Positions 56,941 to 64,000 of a DNA stretch of 64,000 nt are shown here, one piece after another; the first letter of the stretch is position 1; every line of letters starts with the position of its first letter. The notes under the pieces were generated by a model. It was not told the origin of the DNA, did no database searches, and saw only the letters and a list, made by a program, of their open reading frames with translations. The translations under genes and the position numbers were made by a program. The stretch comes from Ectobius pallidus (taxonomy: Eukaryota > Arthropoda > Insecta > Blattodea > Ectobiidae), in NCBI GenBank assembly GCA_964059195.1, contig CAXKWD010000002.1:168894559-168958558 (forward strand), given 5' to 3'.

Positions 56941-59185
56941 ATTCAGCTGCATGAGATATTTTTACTAAATTATATGTTTTATATGTCTTCTTCTCTTTGA
57001 TGCTTCGCCAGACTCGTTTCCGATTTCCATCTTTGGTTTCCCGCTTTAGCATCCAACAGTAGTCCGCAAGCATATTGACATCCCATCTTCCTTGGTACCG
57101 TCTCTCGATATCACGGACATCCTGGTGAAACCGTTCACCCATTTCTTCACTGTAAGCTCCCAAGTTTTCAGGAAAATAGTCTATATGGGAGTGTAAAAGA
57201 TGAACCTTTAAGCTCATCTTGCATCCTTGAGCTTTGTACGCTGCCATCATACGATGCACAATGGTTTTGTAGTCAGGATCCTTAGTATTTCCCAAAAATC
57301 TTAACACTACACCCTTGAACGATTCCCAAGCATCTTTTTCCTTCTCATTCATACTTTCCACAAAGAGGGAGTCTGATAAAAGTTTTCTTATGTCGGGACC
57401 AGTGAAAACTCCCTCTTTCAGCTTGGCTTCAGACAGCTTCGGGAATTTAGAACACAGATATCTAAAACAATTCCCATCCTTTTGCAGTGATTTTACAAAC
57501 TGTTTCATAATCCCCAATTTAATGTGAAGAGGGGGCAATAAAACCTTTTCTGGTGGAACCAGTCATATTGATGATGTTTTTCTCGCCAGGTTTCTCGCAG
57601 TGACCAGTCACTTTTGGTCCAATGCTGCTCTCTGGCTCTACTATCCCACAAGCATAGAAAACATGGGTACTTTGTATAACCTGACTGCTGACCCAAAAGC
57701 ATGGTTAGTATTTTGAAGTCCCCACAAACCATCCATTGATGGTCTTGATATTTGATTTTTTCTAGAATAATGGCAAATCGTTATAGTTTTCTTCCATATG
57801 CCCCGAGTGAGGGATGCAAAAGTATTTCCATTGTGCAGCAAGACTGCTTTAAGACTACAGCGTTTTGCAGATGACAAGCCGTTTCTTCCTTCTCCTGCTT
57901 AGATACGCGGTCCAATCAGAGACAGCGAGACAGAGGGAAGACTCTTATTGCTAGCGGCAGTTGTTTAGCTCGTACAAGTGATTGGCGGTGAAGGAAAGAA
58001 TTCTCATATGAAAAATACTGTAGCTTTGGACGAATCAATGAATAGGCGCCATTCAGATGAATCATATTCTACATCAAAGCACTTCATGAGCCCTTGTACA
58101 TCATTACAAAAAACTAGATGTCCCTCTTTGGAGAAAAACTGAGTAAATTCTTTCTCTCGGTACCTATACCATGAAAATGAGGTACCAGATGGCAGAAGGT
58201 TTTTGTTTTTTTAGTCTCGAACCTAGCACTTCGGCTGCATCTTTTGAAAGACCTAAATCTCTTACTAGGTCATTGAGCTCACTCTGAGAAAATAGTTCAG
58301 GCCCCTCGTCAACAGAAAAATCTGAGCTAGATTCGTCCTGGGGAGGTAATGTGTCTTCGTCCTCTAACTCACTCAGGTATTCATCTAAACTGGAAGGTGG
58401 CTGTGGGATTGGTATTTCAGAGCTATGAGGCACTGGACGAATAGCTGAGTTAAGGTTAGGATAAGATATGTTCTTTCTATTTTTTGTATTAAATCCCTTT
58501 ACATATCGCACCCCTGGTGGAAGACTGCCACAAGTCAAAAATAACATTTGTTCAGGAGGAGCATTTAAAGATTTTGATGCAATATGAAAAACAGTAAATA
58601 TTACTTTAACACAAAATTGCTGCCACTTCCGGACAAGAACACTGCATAATCTCGGGTTTACGGGCTTGCGTATGATAAAAAAACTGAGATATGGCAGTTT
58701 TCTGCTATTTGAAACATCAGATGCTAGTGAGAAGAAAAATCAATTATATGCTGTAGAATCCTTATCGTTACGATTTGGGTTGTGCCACTTTTCCAGGACA
58801 TGGATATGATGACAAGCACTTATAAGTACTAGTTATCTCAAAATTCAATTTTTTTGACTTATGGCAGTCTTCCACCAGGGGTGCGATATACTGAACAGAA
58901 ATAGCAATCGGTTGTATGATTTTTCTGCTCACGCCGTATCATAGGAATTCCAAAACGAAATGAGTTTTTCTTACCCTTAAACCACAAACGAAGATCTTCC
59001 TCACATCTTCTACACACCTTGTGAGGGGCCCATGGTTTGTCTTGATCCCCAAGTTTTAAATTGAAGTAAGCAAAATAAACCTTCTTCACAAAATCATTAA
59101 TGTTTCTCTGTTGACGTTTCACAGTGTATTCACCACAAATAAAACAAAAGCTATCAGGAGACATAACACAACCTCTTGGAGCCAT
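56940..59185 (-). pseudogene. Gene of the uncharacterised GERFHQD family, broken
   Basis: Starts MAPRGCVMSPDSFCFICGEY (59185). It has an N-terminal zinc-binding block (CX2C..VCRRCEEDL), then CYFCSV. After an inserted MITE it continues KGFNTKNRKNISYPNLNSAI, then RPVPHS and an acidic stretch (58164-58500). Further pieces are CSLKAVLLHNGN (57641-57877), VCGDFKILTMLLGQQSGYTK then CFLCLWDSRAREQHW (57505-57732), PPLHIKLGIMKQFVKSLQ, GAYSEEMGERFHQDVRDIER and MLADYCWMLKRETKD (to about 56945). I know this order as a repeated, uncharacterised animal protein family. Its place between TIRs suggests it is the element's own protein. Frame breaks, the MITE, and ~150 nt of extra sequence near 57880-58030 disable it. 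An A/T run replaces the normal end. Confidence 0.78.
58506..58886. mobile_element. ~381-bp MITE inserted at TA inside the GERFHQD gene
   Basis: The inverted ends TCGCACCCCTGGTGGAAGAC (58506 and the complement ending 58886) extend about 40 bp. TA lies directly outside each end. Removing the element and one TA restores a continuous frame from CYFCSV into YVKGFNT on the minus strand, which supports a Tc1/mariner-type TA insertion. Confidence 0.82.
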
Positions 59186-59826
59186 GATTACGAAATAGAA
59201 ATAACAGCACTGTTCAGTTTGAAAGCGATGTGTCTACTGACGGCGGCTCTACTTTCATGTGCGATACTGAACTTCTTTGACTTGTGCCGCCCCCCTCCAC
59301 CACTCGCCCCTAACAGTTAACATTATATATTGAATAGTTAAGCTATAATTGAATAAATTAATGTAAAAATAAATTGTTTATGAGAATTTGTCAGATAAAA
59401 TACCGGATTTTCAATAAACCATAAATTTTATAAAAAATAAATATAACCACTTCACTTACACAAAAAATGGACGTGATAGAAGTTTTTTGGTATTTTTTTA
59501 GGTATTAGGAAGTATAATTCTGTACGAAAATTAAGAGACATCCTATGCAGTTTTTTAGTTGCAGACCTGTGTATTTTAAAAGGAATACACCGGTACTCTT
59601 ACACTTTCTCTCTGGATACTGTCCATCCTAGATGACAATGGGTTGAACGAAACGCTGCTGGTATTAATTTCAACCCGACAAAAATTGTCTCTCCGCAAAA
59701 TATCGATTTTTCAACTGGTGACAAACAAAAAAAGACAAAAAAAGTAGCCTAAATTATATTATTTAGGTTTTATATCCCGTTTAGGTATATTTAGGTTTTT
59801 ATACCCCATTTAGGTATTTTTAGGTG

Positions 59827-59856
59827 CCACAGGATTAATGTGGGTGAATCCTGTGG
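59827..59856. other. Perfect 10-bp hairpin near right transposon end
   Basis: CCACAGGATT and AATCCTGTGG separated by 10 nt, about 85 bp inside the right end of the 56078-59938 element. Confidence 0.8.
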
Positions 59857-59959
59857 ACATGATTCGAAAAAGTGTATGAGCGCTTTTTGTTTTGGAAGTA
59901 AGGAAAAAAATAGGTAAAAACCTAAGAATTCGGTCCCTAGTCATGATTTCCCATTTAAA

Positions 59960-60200
59960 AAGCATGTGACCTTGATTAGTCATTACTCTGGTACTGGTCA
60001 ACCAATTTCGTCCAAAATAAATAGGCTTCTTGCCATGGATATTATAAGTGCATATACCAAGTTTCATGAAAATCCGATAAAGTGTATTGTGTATTTGAGT
60101 TATCGCGTGTACAGACACACATTTTTCCTGTCCCGCATACAATCTCATAAAGTACCATACTGGCACTTAATAAAGAAGAAAAATATATGTGCAATACTGC
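59960..60200 (-). repeat. Dispersed single unit of the CATAACTCAAATACG repeat family
   Basis: Reverse complement of the head and first unit of the array at 23795. It shares TTATTAAGTGCCAGTATG, ACTTTATGAGATTGTATGCG, GATAACTCAAATAC and CATGAAACTTGGTATATG. Starts right outside the transposon's target duplication. Confidence 0.8.
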
Positions 60201-61439
60201 AGAACTCTCTTTATTCACAAGGCAACATTCAACCAACTCAACACACTGCTGCTGGAGTAGATTCACAACAATCATGAATATTAAAAAGGACTATTGTTTA
60301 CAGCAACTGATTAGTGTAATTTTAATATAAACTATTTCTCTTTTCCTCAGATTAAACTACATAAACTGTGTATAATATACATACCTGTAATGATTTATTA
60401 TATGACATTAAAATAGAACATTATCATTTTCAAAGAAGATTCTTCCTTGTCTCACCCAAAATAAACCATTTGGTGAAATACCTTGTCTTGTTAAGTATTT
60501 CCTCTGTCATACAGCTACTTTTCCTATCGTTCTTTAAGATGATTTTGTGTCAATGCTATATATAAGTCATGTGAAATTTTATTGGAACAGTTCAAACCTA
60601 ACAACCAATATAATAATGAATGTTATGATCTCAGATTGGAATTCACTACACAGTAACATAAAATTTCAGAAACAATTTTATCTGAAATTCACCACTCATT
60701 TATATTTTGAAGCGCATCATTCTTATCTCTTTAAGAAAAGATTAGTATTTTTAATAAAATTCAATAAGAACAGTAGAAATTTCATTTAGTCACAGAAATA
60801 AAAACTGTTATTAAAATTTAACTACCTAGCAATCTTGGGTATGTCTAAATTAAAAAATGAAGAGAAAAATATTGAAATCAAAAGTACAAATAAACTAACT
60901 GGGAATGTCTGTTTCTTTAATCAGTATGCAATGCTGAAAGTCATATCACAGAATAACCGGATAACTTGGTTTCAAAGTGTGCAAATGCAAAACCAGTTCT
61001 AATTTGTCTTCTATTTTTATCTCTTTTAGAAGCATCCTCAACATCATAGATTCATATTTAAAATCTCAAATCAATAGTTATCCAGGTTGTATGATATCTT
61101 TTTAAATATATATTATATTTTATTGCAATTTGATTTATATCACTTAAACCTTTAGAATAACCGAAATCGGACTAACCTTAGGAAAATACAGGATGATAAT
61201 GCATAGCAACTTGTATAAAAATAAATGGGAAATTGAGGAAAAATCAGTCATCTTTCAATCAATTCCTAGAAATCACTCACACGTAGATGCGAACAGTTTA
61301 AAAATATAAAAGATGTTTGCAAAATGACCAGTCTCATGCTTATTTGTAAATGGGACCAGCTTGTTTTGCCTGAAGGCTGTTGTGTGTTGGCCCAATTCAC
61401 ATTGAAAAGAATATCAAATGGCTGTTTGGATATAGAGAA
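60201..61439. other. No recognisable gene; probable 3' UTR near right side
   Basis: AT-rich. Frames at 60368-60789 lack domains. The right part (about 61115-61439) would be the 3' UTR of the minus-strand exon; a minus-strand AATAAA lies near 61117-61122. Confidence 0.4.
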
Positions 61440-61678
61440 CTAATCTGAGGAGACAGGTGTTTTTTGACTGATGCTATCTGAAGATGCTTCAGCTTTTGAT
61501 TCTAACTTATCCTCCTTTTTGCCATCATCTTCTTTGTTCTCTACTTTAAGCTTTTCCAATTCGGCTGTAACTCTATCTGTTTCTGACAAAGTGTTTTCGC
61601 CAGACTTTGGATCAGACTCTTCCACCGATCCCGACTCATCAGCATCTTCATCGTCCTCGTCATCAACATTAGATGAAG
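61440..61678 (-). CDS. Acidic last exon of an unidentified host gene
   Basis: The minus-strand acceptor TGTTTCTTACAG opens an 80-codon coding stretch. It begins SSNVDDEDDEDADESGSVEE, continues through SETDRVTAELEKLKVENKED and a Lys/Glu-rich part, and ends with a stop after QKTPVSSD. It has high Asp/Glu/Ser content, a short predicted helix and no known domain. The clean acceptor and the open acidic frame argue for a real terminal exon. The frame upstream of the acceptor (to 61907) is hydrophobic and looks like intron. Remaining exons would lie to the right, where a LINE now sits, or beyond the window. I cannot name the gene. Confidence 0.5.
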
Positions 61679-62029
61679 CTGTAAGAAACAGGAAATGAAT
61701 GTAACGAAATGAGTAATTATCATGCTTAAAACAGGATGAGAATAACACCAAGTAAAACATATGAAACAGATGCATGTAGAACAAAAACTGAAATATACCA
61801 TTACCATAAAAGTTTCTGTGATCACTATTTTTATTAAATACAATATTATCTAATTCAATAAAGAAGTGGACGCGAACGAATGTGTAGTTGTTGACTCTGA
61901 TCAACACAGAATATTGGAGTGGATATAGTAACCCATTGCTTATGAATAGGCCTAATTAGTGCCTGCAGTAATCTTAACTCTAAATCATCAACAAGCAATT
62001 ATGGAGTAGTTAATCACTCAAGATGGATT
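61679..62029. other. Intron/spacer
   Basis: No feature seen apart from the acceptor at its left edge. Confidence 0.4.
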
Positions 62030-62434
62030 ACTGGTCTCATAGAACCGAACCCTGGACCAACAACTCAGCAGGAAGTCACAAAGGCGATCCAAGAACTGTG
62101 GACTAAGACTTGTGAAAAAAGCAAAACCGACAATGAAGAAACTAAGAAATACCACAATATAAAATATGAAGCTTTAGGGAAAAAAAAACTCGACAAAATG
62201 CAGGAGACGATCGATGACCTTCGACAGAAATATATTATGAAGAAAGACCTGGATCATGTAAAATAAGACAAAAAGACCTCTCGAATTAAAAATTGAAGAA
62301 TGGAGAGGTGAAAGGACAAAGGACTCAGTGCACTTAGTAGTAGATTCCCTAATGAAAAATTTAAACATGGAAATAGAAGAGTGGCATATTGATACCGCGT
62401 TTAGGATTGGCAAGAGAGTAGAAGACTGCTGCTT

Positions 62435-63004
62435 GTGAAAATTACAAATATAGCAACTAAATTAACCATTCTAGAAAGGACTAAGATGCTAGCGGGTAGC
62501 CAATTCCGAATTCAACAGGACTTCCCACCTGAAATTAGACAGAGAAGAGCCAAACTATTGCCATACCTTTGGAATGCTCATAATCGCAGACATTGGGCAT
62601 ACCTTAGAGGCAACATGATTACTGTTAATGGAAAAAGATTCCACCTAACATATTGCAAAACACATGTTCATCTGCTGGACACCCCTGGGCAACATAGCAA
62701 GGAACTTCCAGGAAATGAATCAGCTTTACTTGGTATGCAGCCACATGACAACTCAGCACATCAGATGACAAGAGTTAACATGAAGGACGTATGGACTTCT
62801 CTTGATAATGTGAGTGGCGTGCATATGTCTCTGGTTCGCAAGTGTAATAGTGATGACACCAGTGAAATACCAATCCCCAGTGTGAGCAATCACATGACTT
62901 CAAGTGAAAATATTACCGCCAGCCCACTTCAAGTCATATTGAGTCCCAGTGGCAGTCTATTATCAATCCAGACCTCAAACCAACAGTATGATCTCAGAAG
63001 CTGA
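62435..63004 (+). pseudogene. LINE ORF1 C-terminal part
   Basis: A 189-codon frame: KLTILERTKMLAGSQFRIQQ, DFPPEIRQRRAKLLPYLWNA and MITVNGKRFHLTYCK, the C-terminal domain of a coiled-coil/RRM-type ORF1 (LINE-1 ORF1p-like fold). The preceding frame (about 62280-62430) has the matching upstream part ending HIDTAFRIGKR, one frameshift away. The Ser-rich C-terminus ends QQYDLRS. Confidence 0.7.
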
Positions 63005-63149
63005 TGCACTTCCAATAAGCCGGGTGAGGGCTCCCATAGGTCTAGCAAGTAGTATGAGATGCTAGGGGGTGCAAAAGGTCTTAAAATTGCATTATTAATA
63101 TCAAAGGAATTAAAAGTAAAATCACAAATTATGAATTATTTCATTTCCT

Positions 63150-63800
63150 AAATAAAATTGACTGTGTCTTGCAGAAACTTGGCTCTCACCAAATGAATCT
63201 ATCAACGTGGATGGTTTTATAATGTATGTCAAGTCTAAGTCAAAACATAAAAGACTTGGGCATAGTACAGGAGAATTAGTTACGTTAATAAGGAAATCGC
63301 TGAGTAAATGGGTTAAGGAAATTTATACCAAAAGCGATGATGTCATATGGGTAAGAATTAATGATGACAGGCGAAAAGTAGATCTAACTTTGGCTGCACA
63401 TACAACCACCCCGAGAGCTCTGTCTATCATAATAACAATTTTTTTAAAGAGTTAGAAAACGAAGTTATCTGTTTAAAAGATAGATTCCTTGTAACCGAGA
63501 TAGTTTTATCCGGAGATTTAAACTCCCATATTGCCAAGCATGCTCTCCAGTTTCCTTATGATGTCATAGCAGGTGGGTCTAACAATAGATCGGTCTACTT
63601 AAATAGTCGGGACTTAGTTTTGAATAATGAGGGGAAAAAATTGATCATTTTTTTTTTTAAATTCCTTCGATATTTTAAACGGGCATTATGGTGATGATGT
63701 GTTGGGTGAATTTACTTTTATCGGCTCACAGGGTATCATCGATTACATCTTGATCACTTTTGGTCTTATAGACAAAATTTCTAAATTTAAAATAATCAAA
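63150..63800 (+). pseudogene. LINE endonuclease relic
   Basis: Fragments in order: QKTWLSPNESINVDGF (63170), GELVTLIRKSLSKWVKEIYT (63270), VLSGDLNSHIAKHALQFP (63507; the GDLN motif) and FIGSQGIIDYILI (63720; equivalent to the S-x-x-DYIL segment). Frames change at about 63430, 63455 and 63650, so it is broken. Confidence 0.68.
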
Positions 63801-64000
63801 AGTTTTTGATGTGTGAATTGGAAATATTTTTAGAGTGCACCCGATTATACCCTCTGAGTCAAATAATGAAATACCTGTTATTTATAAATGGAAAGATAAA
63901 CTCAAAGAGGAATTTTCTTTTAAGTTACAAGATAGGGTGATATGTTAAAAATCGGGATTCAAACTGTTACACTTTATGCTCAATAGAGCTGGAAAAACAT

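Larger units (their letters stand above)
56078..59938. mobile_element. 3.86-kb DNA transposon with 10-bp target duplication
   Basis: The left end AGGGACCGGATTTTTAGG and the right end (complement AGGGACCGAATTCTTAGG) are inverted over about 24 bp. AGTCATGATT occurs at 56068-56077 and 59939-59948. Both subterminal regions repeat TTTAGGT/TTTTTAGG several times (56100-56155, 59765-59825). The internal minus-strand gene (56940-59185) is broken. A 9-10-bp duplication would fit Mutator-like elements, but the gene is not one I recognise as MULE transposase. Confidence 0.8.
62030..64000 (+). mobile_element. LINE 5' part (ORF1 and endonuclease), cut by window end
   Basis: ORF1 remnants from about 62070: the coiled-coil segment TQQEVTKAIQELWTKTCEKS, then an acidic stretch and the RRM-like part. 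They are followed by a decayed endonuclease from about 63150. The RT would lie to the right of 64000. Several frame breaks. Confidence 0.78.

Noticed and set aside
60368..60789. Two short frames (65 and 80 codons)
   Set aside because: AT-rich, with Phe/Leu/Lys composition only; no motif or splice context.
61471..61698. Serine-rich 75-codon plus-strand frame
   Set aside because: Antisense shadow of the acidic exon; Ser runs mirror the Glu/Asp-rich codons.

Overview
This 64 kb window is eukaryotic, from an arthropod and most likely an insect. It is AT-rich and intron-bearing, and it is built almost entirely from layered mobile elements: LINEs, tRNA-derived SINEs, DNA transposons, MITEs and AT minisatellites. 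Only two pieces of apparent host gene are visible. One is the 5' end of a minus-strand ANKFY1 (rabankyrin-5) orthologue, a 19-nt first coding exon plus a 190-nt second exon at 7811-8102. The other is an acidic last exon of an unidentified minus-strand gene at 61440-61678. Species cannot be fixed from the sequence.

Layout. 0-7 kb: a broken THAP-domain gene, a 5'-truncated LINE with an intact RT core, an IS630/Tc1-like DDE transposase, and a 1.27-kb MITE carrying a repeated 12-mer. 7-10 kb: a SINE, the ANKFY1 5' exons, a ~135-bp tandem repeat and a fragment related to the transposase. 10.8-14 kb: a 3.1-kb transposon with ~0.9-kb inverted arms around a broken PIN-like/CXC gene. 14-21.8 kb: two direct ~2.35-kb units. 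The first was split by a THAP-bearing transposon (15863-18917), which was itself split by a second transposon (16874-18793); the second unit preserves the empty site. 22-31 kb: a second THAP relic, tandem repeats, SINEs, LINE fragments, a degenerate repeat cluster and a hAT MITE.

31-42 kb: a frameshifted protein-primed family-B DNA polymerase (Polinton/adintovirus/bidnavirus type) on the minus strand. Upstream lies a series of exon-like cassettes with good splice sites that could splice onto it. No integrase, ATPase, protease or capsid gene is visible around it.

42.9-54.1 kb: two related RNase H-bearing LINEs in head-to-tail tandem, with the same short target sequence before, between and after them. 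55-60 kb: a MITE with GGCCGGTATTCATAGTC ends, then a 3.86-kb transposon with a 10-bp target duplication and a broken gene of the GERFHQD family, which I know only as uncharacterised. 61-64 kb: the acidic exon and the 5' part of another LINE running off the window.

Most autonomous element genes are broken by frameshifts, nested insertions or truncation. The largest open frames are LINE ORF1 (43186-44583), the LINE RT (2059-3666), the LINE RNase H segment (52761-53984) and the DDE transposase (4162-5070).
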